Source of the DNA: VGBV01 sp963780395
Lineage (GTDB): Bacteria > Actinomycetota > Thermoleophilia > Solirubrobacterales > 70-9
NCBI GenBank assembly: GCA_963780395.1
Contig: CAWABY010000003.1
Coordinates: 62,001 to 126,000 of the forward strand
Reading direction: 5' to 3'
Length of the DNA: 64,000 nt
The position numbers and the translations under genes are program-made. Positions within the stretch are counted from its first letter, which is position 1. Each line of letters starts with the position of its first letter. Below, piece after piece: positions 33,648-41,943 of this stretch. The notes beneath the pieces were generated by a model. That model worked only from the letters and a program-made list of their open reading frames with translations, did no database searches and was not told where the DNA came from.

Positions 33648-34329
33648 ATGAGCGCGCGCGACGACGCTCGCGGTTGGGTCGAGGCCGTGACCGGCTACGC
33701 GAGCAAGCGCGGCCTCACCTACGAGGAGGTCGGTGGCATCAACCCGCGCGACGCGCCTCCGGCGCTCAACCCCGGCGGCCACAACCGCATCACCGGCGAG
33801 CTCACCGAGGAGTTCTGGGGCTCGAGCTGCGACGCCGATGAGCGCGAATCAGGCGGCTTCGGCCGCCGGGCTGCGCTCCCCGGGGCAATCCTCGTCAAGT
33901 CCCACATGCCCGACCTGGCCGAGGTCGTGCCGGTCTTCAACGTCGAGTCGATCGAGCGCACCCCGGGCGACACCCTTGACCGTGCCTCGCGCCGCCGGGT
34001 CCGCTTCGAGAGCATCGACTTCAACCAGCGCTTCATCGCCACCGTGCCCAGCGACCACGACCCAGTCGCCCTGCGTGAGCTGTTCAGCCCCGCGTTCATC
34101 GACTGGATCACGCGCCTGCCCGCCCAGGTCGACTTCGGCATCACCGAGGCCCAGCTCTTCTTCCACTGGCGCCTGCGCGCCCTCGACGGGCGAGGAGCTT
34201 GAGGCGGGGCTGGACGGGGCCGCCGGGATCTTCAAGCGCCTGCGGCTGGAGCTGGCCGAGAACGGCCTCGCCCCCTACGTACCCGGCCCCTGGCATGCCG
34301 GGCTCGAGCCCTTCCCCGAAAAGGGCTAG
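33648..34329 (+). pseudogene. Unknown protein gene with one apparent frameshift
   Basis: Reading starts at the ATG at 33648, 14 bp after the dehydrogenase, and runs to 'FFHWRLRALDG'. The frame then breaks in the GGG at 34188-34190. Removing one G continues as 'EELEAGLDGAAGIFKRLRLEL' and ends at 34329, giving a single 226-residue protein. No TM helix or signal is seen. The segment 'FESIDFNQRFIATVPSDHDPVALRELF' (shown here in part) resembles a strand pattern of DUF3137-like proteins, but I cannot name the family with confidence. A sequencing error is as likely as true decay. Confidence 0.65.
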
Positions 34330-35303
34330 CTCTTCCCGGTCGTGCGCCCAGCAGCCTCGTTCATCCTTCGCTTGGCGCGACGGCGGTAGGGCAGCATCCG
34401 CGACATGAAGGTGCGGTAGCGCCCCGCGGCTGACTTCGGCACCTCGAAGCCGCCGACCAGCTTCCGTGGGACCAGCTTCCAGCCGCCCTCGCCGCTGAGG
34501 TTCCCGCGGACCTGGAAGTTGCTCTGCCAGGTGAAGTCCGGAGCGTGGCGGTGGACGGTGAGGCAGGCGCGGTCCTCGGTCAGCGGCAGCCCGTTCGGAT
34601 CCTGCTCGAGGTGGATCGCCCGAGCGGCACGATCGACCCTGATCGGCACCCGCACCGAGAGCGGGAAGCCGTCCGGCGCAAGCCAGCTGACCACGGCCGT
34701 CTCGTAGTCGCGTCCCAGCTCATCGAGTCGCTCGTCCCAAGGCGTCTCGCCCGGCACGGCACCACCGTGTTCCTCCGCGGGTTCTTCGACGTGGCCAGAG
34801 CGGACCTCCTCCAGGTGGGCGTCCTGGATCTCGGGCTCGGCGCTGATGTCGCCGTCGCGCCAGATGAAGACCCGCTCGGGGCGCACATGGACGTAGATCC
34901 GCGTGTAGTACCAGCTGAACATCGCGCGCATCGGCTTCGGGGGGTGCATCTTCTTGGTCGCCGGGAGTTTCGCCCCTGACTCGCGGAAGTAGCGCTCGGC
35001 GTTGTGCTCCAAGTTCTGGTCGTCGACCTCGGCGATGCCCTGCACCAGGACCTGCGCGGGTCGATCGAGGCCGCTTCCGGTCGGGTCGGAGAACAGCAGC
35101 GAGACCTTTGGGTTGCGGATCGCGTCGTCGGCCTTCTTCGGGTAGCCGAGGCCGGTGGTGACATCGATCGTCGGCCCCCCCGGCTCGTAGTAGGGGGTGA
35201 CCGGCCAGGTGATCGGCTGCTGGTCGGAGCCGGTGGTCGTGAACTCGGTGGTCACGAAGCGATCGAAGGCGTCGCGCGCCTCCTGCGGCAGGCTGCTGGT
35301 CAT
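34326..35303 (-). CDS. Pyridoxamine 5'-phosphate oxidase-fold (FMN-binding split-barrel) protein
   Basis: The 325-residue protein contains two split-barrel-like segments. The first, about residues 15-135, has 'QPITWPVTPYYEPGG' and 'NPKVSLLFSDPTGSGLDRPAQVLVQGIAEV' in part, the usual FMN-binding strands. The second, about 200-280, repeats the pattern ('YETAVVSWLAPDGFPLSV'). Such two-barrel proteins are common in actinobacteria and may bind FMN, F420 or haem. The precise role is unknown. Its stop overlaps the end of the convergent unknown gene by 4 bp. Confidence 0.78.
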   Translation of the reverse strand: MTSSLPQEARDAFDRFVTTEFTTTGSDQQPITWPVTPYYEPGGPTIDVTTGLGYPKKADDAIRNPKVSLLFSDPTGSGLDRPAQVLVQGIAEVDDQNLEHNAERYFRESGAKLPATKKMHPPKPMRAMFSWYYTRIYVHVRPERVFIWRDGDISAEPEIQDAHLEEVRSGHVEEPAEEHGGAVPGETPWDERLDELGRDYETAVVSWLAPDGFPLSVRVPIRVDRAARAIHLEQDPNGLPLTEDRACLTVHRHAPDFTWQSNFQVRGNLSGEGGWKLVPRKLVGGFEVPKSAAGRYRTFMSRMLPYRRRAKRRMNEAAGRTTGKS

Positions 35304-35323
35304 GCCCCCGACTCTAGTACCAG

Positions 35324-35962
35324 CTAGATCCCGTCGGGGAGGATGATCCGCTGCTCTTCGCCCTCGCCCACGACCTCGGGCTCGACCGTCTTCACCTCCC
35401 GCCGCCGGGCCGCCTGCAGGGCCTCCTCCGCGTTGGCGTAGGGCAGCAGCGACTCCAGGTGGCGGATGGTCGGGAAGACGAGCTTGAACTCCTCCCGGTC
35501 GGCGTAGTGACGGTCCAGCGCCGCCTGCGGCTCGAACCAGCCGGCGTCGACCGTCTCGCTGCCGTCGGGCTTGGGCGGGGAATGGGGAGGGGCGAGCGCC
35601 AGGTAGAAGCGCGTGTCGAAGCGGATCGGGACCACCCGCGGAGTGATCCAGCGCGAGTAGGGGACCAGCTCGGCGGCCGGCACCGAGATCCCCACCTCCT
35701 CCTCGAGCTCGCGCGAGGCCGCGACCCGGAAGCCGGCCTCGCCCTGACCGTCCTCGGGGTCCACCGCACCGCCCGGAAACACCCAGACCCCAGGCATGAA
35801 GCGGGCCTCATGGTTGCGCTGTCCCAGGCAGACCTCGAGCTTGCGATCGGCGTGCTTGCCGCCGCGGCGCAACAGGATCACCGTGGCGGCGGGCCGAGGC
35901 GTCGCCGGCTGCTCGTCGGTGCCGCGGAGCGGCTCGCCACCGGCCTCGGGGATCTCGCTCAC
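35324..35962 (-). CDS. NUDIX hydrolase
   Basis: The 212-residue protein carries a Nudix box beginning 'GGAVDPED' and ending 'RELEEEVGI', which supplies the metal-binding REUXEE part. The spacer between the first Glu and REUXEE is about 13 residues instead of 7, so the box has a short insertion, as in some CoA-diphosphatase-like members. Nudix enzymes hydrolyse nucleoside diphosphate-linked compounds. 'EVCLGQRNHEARFMPGVWVFP' precedes the box, a common pattern in this subgroup. It is divergent from the rubredoxin gene with 36 bp between them. Confidence 0.88.
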   Translation of the reverse strand: MSEIPEAGGEPLRGTDEQPATPRPAATVILLRRGGKHADRKLEVCLGQRNHEARFMPGVWVFPGGAVDPEDGQGEAGFRVAASRELEEEVGISVPAAELVPYSRWITPRVVPIRFDTRFYLALAPPHSPPKPDGSETVDAGWFEPQAALDRHYADREEFKLVFPTIRHLESLLPYANAEEALQAARRREVKTVEPEVVGEGEEQRIILPDGI

Positions 35963-35998
35963 GCGGCAAGCCTAGCCACGCTAGATTGGCGCCGAATC

Positions 35999-36181
35999 GT
36001 GGCCGAGGTGGGCACAGCCCAGATGTGGATCTGCACCTCCTGCGGGTTCATCTACGACCCCGCCGAGGGCGACCCCGACGGCGGCGTTCCCCCGGGCACC
36101 GCTTTCACCGAGATCCCGGACGACTGGTTCTGCCCGGTCTGCGGGGCTCGCAAGGCCGACTTCGAGCCCTACGAGGAGTAG
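35999..36181 (+). CDS. Rubredoxin, second copy
   Basis: The short protein has the two iron knuckles 'WICTSCGFIYDP' and 'WFCPVCGARKADF' and is very similar to the rubredoxin at 18226, including 'AEGDPDGG'. Two starts are possible, GTG at 35999 (60 residues) and ATG at 36023 (52 residues). I prefer the first because it gives an N-terminal length like the paralogue's and sits just after a TAGATT element, which could make the transcript leaderless. The electron-transfer partner is unknown, as no diiron or oxygenase gene adjoins it. Confidence 0.9.
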   Translation: MAEVGTAQMWICTSCGFIYDPAEGDPDGGVPPGTAFTEIPDDWFCPVCGARKADFEPYEE

Positions 36182-36429
36182 GCGCCTGACCTCGGCTTTG
36201 CGGCGCTTCAACGCGCCTGGCCGCTTCGCACCCAACGCGAAGCGCTTGAGGTGGGCGCGGCGTGGCTCGGGCTCACTCTCGCCTTCGAATTCGGTTTCGG
36301 CCGATTGGTCGCAAAGCAGTCCTGGGAGCAGCTCTTGGCCGATTACAACGTCGCCGCCGGCCGCACCTGGCCACTGGTACTCGCGTGGCTCGCGACAGGC
36401 CCCGAATTGACGCGCCGCGCCCTTCATTG
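36182..36429 (+). pseudogene. 5'-truncated remnant of a small integral-membrane protein gene
   Basis: Directly after the rubredoxin stop, in the same frame, about 82 codons are open to TGA at 36427-36429. They encode protein-like sequence: 'GAAWLGLTLAFEFGFGRLV', 'SWEQLLADYNVAAGRTW' and 'PLVLAWLATGPELTRRAL'. This matches the C-terminal half of a small actinobacterial/proteobacterial membrane-protein family I recall by its 'FEF-x-x-G...LLADYN-x-x-x-GR-x-W' pattern. No good start or N-terminal half is present, and only a GTG at 36251 is in frame. I read it as a gene that lost its 5' end. The frame is too short and startless for ordinary gene calling. Confidence 0.6.
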
Positions 36430-36506
36430 ATGAGTTAGGGCCCCTATGTCGTGCTCACATCACCACTACGACGCCGACGGCGTTTCATCACACGCGGATC
36501 GGGCGG

Positions 36507-36890
36507 TTACATCCGCTCGACCCACTGCGAGCGCCACTCGGGCGGCTCGAAGGGATCGGCGAAGTAGTGCGTCTCCCTCGCCACCTTGCCGTCGCTGAAC
36601 TCCATGATGCTGACCACGTGCACCGGGTCGTCGTCGTAGGTGATCACGTACTCGGTTAGCCAGAGCTCGCCTCCGCCGAGGATCCGTCTGGTCGCAAAGC
36701 GCAGCTTCGAGGGGTGGTTCTCGCGCAGGGCCTGGATGCTGGCTCTCCCCCTGATTCGCTCGCCGGACTGGGGCCACTCGATCACGACGTCGTCGGCGTA
36801 GATCTCGTGCGCGGCATCCTGGTCGTCGGCGTCGCACGCCTGCCAGTGGTGCTCGAGGTCGGCCCGGATTCGGGCGTCGGAACCGCTCAT
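36507..36890 (-). CDS. NTF2-like (SnoaL-fold) protein
   Basis: The 127-residue protein has the usual helix-strand start: 'DLEHHWQACDADDQDAAHEIY' in part, then 'ADDVVIEWPQSGERIRGRASI', and later 'VHVVSIMEFSDGKVARETHYF'. The segment 'FADPFEPPEWRSQWVERM' closes the fold. It is a typical ketosteroid-isomerase-like small protein of unknown ligand. I choose the ATG at 36890. An earlier in-frame start would lie inside bioA. It begins 10 bp after the bioA stop on the same strand, so it is probably in the bioA transcript, though no biotin role is known. Confidence 0.82.
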   Translation of the reverse strand: MSGSDARIRADLEHHWQACDADDQDAAHEIYADDVVIEWPQSGERIRGRASIQALRENHPSKLRFATRRILGGGELWLTEYVITYDDDPVHVVSIMEFSDGKVARETHYFADPFEPPEWRSQWVERM

Positions 36891-36900
36891 GCCCTGAAGG

Positions 36901-38235
36901 CTAGGCCGCTTCGAGCAAAGCGGCGTGCGCGCGTCCGGCGGCGGCCGGGTCGAGCTTCGCGAGCGGCTGCGCCGCATGGATCGACTCGGCGACTACGCTG
37001 ACCAGCCGCCGGATGTCCTGCTTGGAGATCGACAGCGGCGGCATCAGCACGATCACGTCCCCGAGCGGGCGCACGATCACGCCGCGGTCGCGAGCCTCAC
37101 GGACGACGCGGTGGCCCATCCGCAGCCACGGGTCGTGCTCACCCAGGTCGATCCCGACCATGAAGCCGCACTGGCGCACCTCGGCCACCTCGGGCATCGC
37201 CGCCACCTCGCGCAGCATCTCGCCGAGCAGCCGGATCTTGGGCTGCATGCGGACCAGCGTGCGCTCCATCTCGAACACGTCGAGACTGCCGAGCGCCGCC
37301 GCGCAGGCGAGCGGGTTGCCCGTGTAGGTGTGCCCGTGGAAGAAGGTCTTGAACTCGTCGTGGGCGCCTAGGAAGGCCTCGTAGATCCGCTCGGTCGCCA
37401 GCGTCGCGGCAAGCGGCATGTAGCCGCCGGTAAGGCCCTTGGCGAGGCAGAGCAGGTCGGGCGCGACGCGCTCCTGCTCGCAGGCGAACATGGTGCCGGT
37501 GCGGCCGAAGCCGGTGGCGACCTCGTCGCAGATCAGCAGCACTCCGTGGCGGTCGCAGAGCTCACGGACCGCCCGCAGGTAGCCCGGGGGGTGGGTGACG
37601 ATCCCCGCGGCCCCCTGGACGAGCGGCTCGACGATCACTGCCGCCAGTTCCTCCTCGTGGGTGCTGAGCAGCCGGGCCATGTCGTCGATGTCGCCGGCCT
37701 GCGCGCGGTGGGCCTTGAACAGGAGCGGCCCGAAGGCCTGGTGGAAGAGGTCGATGCCTCCGACCGATACCGATCCGATCGTGTCGCCGTGGTAGGCGTC
37801 GGAGAGGCAGACGAACGAGGTCCGGCGCACGTGCTGGCCGCCGCGGTGCTGCCAGTACTGGAACGCCATCTTCAGCGCGACCTCGGCGGCGGTGGAGCCC
37901 GAGTCGGAGAAGAAGACGCGGTTCAGCCCCGGCGGCGCGAGCTCGACCAGCCGCGCAGCCAACTCGGCGGCGCCGGGGTGGGAGAGACCGAGCATGGTGG
38001 AGTGGGCCACCCGCTCGAGCTGGTCGGCGACGGCGCGGTCGATCACCGGATGGCGATGGCCGTGCACGTTGCACCAAAGCGAGGAGACGCCGTCCAGGTA
38101 GCGGCGCCCGTCCGCGTCCATCAGCTCCGTCCCCTGGGCCCGCTCGATCATCAGCGGTTCCTCGCCGACCCAATCCCGTTGCTGCGTGAACGGGTGCCAC
38201 AGGTGCGAGTGGTCGAGTTGGGCCTCCGTCCGCAT
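36901..38235 (-). CDS. bioA: Adenosylmethionine-8-amino-7-oxononanoate aminotransferase
   Basis: The enzyme transfers an amino group from S-adenosylmethionine to 8-amino-7-oxononanoate to make 7,8-diaminononanoate, the second of four late biotin steps. The 444-residue class III PLP aminotransferase has 'SLWCNVHGHRHP', 'SDSGSTAAEVALKMAFQYW', 'DEVATGFGRTG' and the PLP lysine in 'LAKGLTGG' (about residue 266). The ATG at 38235 is used. A TTG four codons earlier is possible. It lies apart from bioBFD, across an opposing ferritin-like gene. Confidence 0.94.
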   Translation of the reverse strand: MRTEAQLDHSHLWHPFTQQRDWVGEEPLMIERAQGTELMDADGRRYLDGVSSLWCNVHGHRHPVIDRAVADQLERVAHSTMLGLSHPGAAELAARLVELAPPGLNRVFFSDSGSTAAEVALKMAFQYWQHRGGQHVRRTSFVCLSDAYHGDTIGSVSVGGIDLFHQAFGPLLFKAHRAQAGDIDDMARLLSTHEEELAAVIVEPLVQGAAGIVTHPPGYLRAVRELCDRHGVLLICDEVATGFGRTGTMFACEQERVAPDLLCLAKGLTGGYMPLAATLATERIYEAFLGAHDEFKTFFHGHTYTGNPLACAAALGSLDVFEMERTLVRMQPKIRLLGEMLREVAAMPEVAEVRQCGFMVGIDLGEHDPWLRMGHRVVREARDRGVIVRPLGDVIVLMPPLSISKQDIRRLVSVVAESIHAAQPLAKLDPAAAGRAHAALLEAA

Positions 38236-38261
38236 TCGCCGCGCCAAACATAATTTCCGCG

Positions 38262-38278
38262 ACGGACGTCACATCCGT
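38262..38278. promoter_or_regulatory. Inverted repeat between bioA and the ferritin-like gene
   Basis: ACGGA-cgtcaca-TCCGT lies in the 77-bp divergent region. Read toward bioA, TATGTT (38252-38247) could be its -10. The site could bind a regulator of either gene. It does not look like a BirA or BioQ site I know. Confidence 0.35.
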
Positions 38279-38312
38279 TTGAGAACCGGCTCCAGCGAGC
38301 AGGATTGCGGGG

Positions 38313-38750
38313 ATGGATGAAGAGAAACTGGACGTCGAGGGCGCGGTCGAGCTCCTGAACAAGGCGCTTTCGCTTCAGTACCGCTCGGCGCTCCAGTACA
38401 CGGTCAACTCAGGCAGCTTGTTCGGCTTCGAGTTCCAGTCGCTAGGCGACAGGTTCTGGGAGTACGCCGAGGCCGAGCTGAACGACGCCAGGCTGCTGGT
38501 CGAGAAGATCGTTGCGCTCGGCGGCGAGCCCACGACCGACGTGGCCGAGCTGCGCTGGACGGGCGACCCCGGCGACGCGGTCGAATGGCTGGTCGAGTCC
38601 GAGAGCGACGCCGTCGAGCGCCTGCAGGAGGCGATTGAGCCGACCGGTCGCGAGGGTCGCTCCGAGGCGCTCGAGCACATGCTCGAGCACCTGATCATGC
38701 GCAAGCAGAACCAGATCGACTTCCTGCTGCGCGCGCGCCGCAGCAGCTGA
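38313..38750 (+). CDS. Ferritin-like (bacterioferritin-type) four-helix protein
   Basis: The 145-residue all-helical protein aligns by eye with bacterioferritin: 'LLNKALSLQYRSALQY' (helix A), 'FWEYAEAELNDARLLVEKIVALGGEP' in part (helix B, with the usual loop after it), 'ESDAVERLQEAI' (helix C) and 'HLIMRKQNQIDFLL' (helix D). Against the recalled Bfr ferroxidase residues, only the helix-B and helix-C Glu remain. The helix-A Glu is Gln, the helix-B His is Asp and the helix-D Glu/His are Lys/Gln. It may therefore lack ferroxidase activity. It sits inside the bio cluster in the opposite direction, and its 3' half is antisense to the overlong bioD frame. Confidence 0.8.
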   Translation: MDEEKLDVEGAVELLNKALSLQYRSALQYTVNSGSLFGFEFQSLGDRFWEYAEAELNDARLLVEKIVALGGEPTTDVAELRWTGDPGDAVEWLVESESDAVERLQEAIEPTGREGRSEALEHMLEHLIMRKQNQIDFLLRARRSS

Positions 38751-39431
38751 TCCCGACGATTGCGCAGTCTTGCCGCCTATAGCGCGGTACAACTGCGCAG
38801 GCGGCCACGATTCGGGGCGGCTCAGGTCCAGCTCAGGGAGGGAGAGGACCTCGATCTCGGTCAGGTGGACGATCGTCTCGCGGTTCGACTCCTCCATGCC
38901 CGATGGCCGTTCCGGCCACGGTGTCAGCACGACGCCGGCCACCTCGAGCCCCGCGCCCCTCACCGACTCGACCGTCAGCAGCGTGTGGTTGATGGTCCCC
39001 AGCCCGGGATAGGCGGCCACCACCACGGGCATGGCCAGCTCCCTCGCGAAGTCGCGAACCAGGTACTCCCTCGTCAGCGGCACGAGAAACCCGCCGACCC
39101 CCTCGCAGATCAGCAGGCTTTCCCTGCCGGCTCTTTCCGCTGCCGCCACCAGCGCCTCGGGCTCGATCTCCACCCCCGCCATCTCGGCTGCCAGATGCGG
39201 CGACACCGGCGGCCCGAAGCGATGGGGGGCGATCTCGCCATCGGACTGCTCGCTGCCCGACGCGCGGCGCAGCAGCTCGTGGTCGGGCTCGCCGGGGTCG
39301 TCGAGGCCACTGACGGCCGGCTTGAAGACGGCGACGCGCTCTCCCGCGGCCGCGGCGGTGCGGGCGATCGCCGCCGCGACCACGGTCTTGCCGACCTCGG
39401 TCCCCGTCCCCGTTACGAAGACACCGCGCAA
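38442..39431 (-). CDS. bioD: Dethiobiotin synthase (frame extends antisense to the neighbouring gene)
   Basis: Dethiobiotin synthase closes the ureido ring of 7,8-diaminononanoate with CO2 and ATP. Residues 1-215 are typical: P-loop 'VTGTGTEVGKT', 'VAVFKPAVSG', 'ICEGVGGFLVPLT' and 'VVAAYPGLGTINHTLLT'. Normal BioD ends there, near 38786. In this sequence no stop occurs and the frame runs a further 114 codons, with 309 nt opposite the ferritin-like gene. That tail has shadow-like composition. Either a stop was lost, an indel is present, or the long antisense overlap is real. It starts 6 bp after bioF. Confidence 0.88.
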   Translation of the reverse strand: MRGVFVTGTGTEVGKTVVAAAIARTAAAAGERVAVFKPAVSGLDDPGEPDHELLRRASGSEQSDGEIAPHRFGPPVSPHLAAEMAGVEIEPEALVAAAERAGRESLLICEGVGGFLVPLTREYLVRDFARELAMPVVVAAYPGLGTINHTLLTVESVRGAGLEVAGVVLTPWPERPSGMEESNRETIVHLTEIEVLSLPELDLSRPESWPPAQLYRAIGGKTAQSSGSAAAARAQQEVDLVLLAHDQVLEHVLERLGATLATGRLNRLLQALDGVALGLDQPFDRVAGVARPAQLGHVGRGLAAERNDLLDQQPGVVQLGLGVLPEPVA

Positions 39432-39437
39432 GGCGCT

Positions 39438-40664
<1,227 letters not shown>

Positions 40665-40666
40665 GC

Positions 40667-41812
40667 CTAGTCGCCCCAGCCCGCGGGTTCGGGATAGGCC
40701 GGGACCTTCCCCTTCTTCTTGATCACCTTGAGCTGGGTCGAGGGGTCCCAGAAGTTGGCATCCGACTGGGAGTCGATGAGCTCGTCGATCGGGGTGTCAG
40801 GGGTGTCGGGCGTCTCGCCCTCCATCCAGCCACTGCGGTTGTCGGGCCTGGGGTTGGCGCCGTTGTCGGGCTGGCGGGCGACGTTCAGGCCGTGCTCCTC
40901 GAACATGGCGCGGTCCTCTGCGGGCTCGACCCCCAGCGTGGTCAGGAAGTTGCCCATCATCACCCCGTTCAGGCCCGCCTTGACCGCGAGCGGCTGCAGC
41001 TCGCCCAGGTTCTCGACGCGCCCGCCGCAGAGCCGGAACAGCGCGTCGGGCAGGATCAGCCGGAAGATCGCCACCCACTTGACGACCTCCCATGGGTCCA
41101 TCATCTCGCGCTCGCCGAACTTGGTGCCGGAGCGCGGGTTGAGCAGGTTGATCGGGACCGAGTCGGGGTCGATCTCCGCCAGCTCGAAAGCCATCTCTAC
41201 GCGCTGGCGCTCGGACTCGCCGAGGTTGAGGATGCCCCCGACGCAGCTCTCCAGCCCCGCCTCCTTGACGGCGTCGATGGTGCGGATCCGTCCCTCGTAG
41301 CGGACCGTGGTCGAGACCTCCGGGTAGTAGGAGTGAGCGGTCTCGACGTTGTGGTGGACGCGCTGGATGCCGGCGTCCTTGAGCTTCTTGGCGCGATCGA
41401 CCGACATGTGCCCGATCGACGCGCAGCGCTTGAGGTTGGTCTGCTCGCTGACCAGCTTGGCGCCCTCGAGGATCCTGGCGAAGTCGCGCTTTGACAGCCC
41501 CTGGCCCTGGGTGACCATGCAGAAGCGGTGCGCACCGGCGGCCTCGGCGGCCTTGGCGTGCTCGAGGATCTGCTCGGGCTCCATCATCGCGTGCATCGGC
41601 GTGTCAGCCTCGGCGTAGCGCGACTGCGCGCAGAAGCCGCAGTCCTCGGCGCAGCCGCCCGACTTGGCGTTGACCAGCGAGCACATGTCGGTGGAGTCGC
41701 CGAAGCGGTCGGTCCGCACAGCCCAGGCGCGCTCGACCAGTTCCCCGATCTCGTCATGGTCGGTGAGCTCGCCCAGGGCGAGGGCTTCGTCGAAGCTGAT
41801 CAGCGGCGGCAT
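40667..41812 (-). CDS. bioB: Biotin synthase
   Basis: This radical-SAM enzyme inserts sulfur into dethiobiotin to make biotin. The 381-residue protein has the C-x3-C-x2-C cluster motif at Cys54, Cys58 and Cys61 ('GGCAEDCGFCAQS'). 'HHNVETAHSYYPEV' and 'GGILNLGESERQRVEMAF' are typical of BioB, as is 'NLLNPRSGTKF'. The C-terminus is longer than in E. coli by about 40 residues and Asp/Pro-rich. It is the first gene of bioBFD. No clear biotin operator is seen in the 130 bp before it. Confidence 0.95.
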   Translation of the reverse strand: MPPLISFDEALALGELTDHDEIGELVERAWAVRTDRFGDSTDMCSLVNAKSGGCAEDCGFCAQSRYAEADTPMHAMMEPEQILEHAKAAEAAGAHRFCMVTQGQGLSKRDFARILEGAKLVSEQTNLKRCASIGHMSVDRAKKLKDAGIQRVHHNVETAHSYYPEVSTTVRYEGRIRTIDAVKEAGLESCVGGILNLGESERQRVEMAFELAEIDPDSVPINLLNPRSGTKFGEREMMDPWEVVKWVAIFRLILPDALFRLCGGRVENLGELQPLAVKAGLNGVMMGNFLTTLGVEPAEDRAMFEEHGLNVARQPDNGANPRPDNRSGWMEGETPDTPDTPIDELIDSQSDANFWDPSTQLKVIKKKGKVPAYPEPAGWGD

Positions 41813-41893
41813 CGGGCCTTCCTGGGTTGCGATTCGAAAGTGCTGCTGGAAGCGAAAACTAGGAGCCGACCCGGACGGCGAGGTCCAAGAAGC

Positions 41894-41909
41894 CGAAGCG
41901 CAAGCTTCG
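41894..41909. other. Small perfect hairpin upstream of bioB
   Basis: CGAAGC-GCAA-GCTTCG forms a 6-bp stem closed by a GNRA tetraloop in the divergent region between bioB and the GH3 gene. It could be a protein site or an RNA hairpin. It is short and may be chance. Confidence 0.3.
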
Positions 41910-41943
41910 ACGAGCGGGCGCTGAGGCTGCTATCAACCCGGCG

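Noticed and set aside
36198..36410. 70-codon ATG-started frame after rubredoxin
   Set aside because: The same bases in the rubredoxin frame encode a clearly protein-like membrane segment, so this ATG frame is its shadow.
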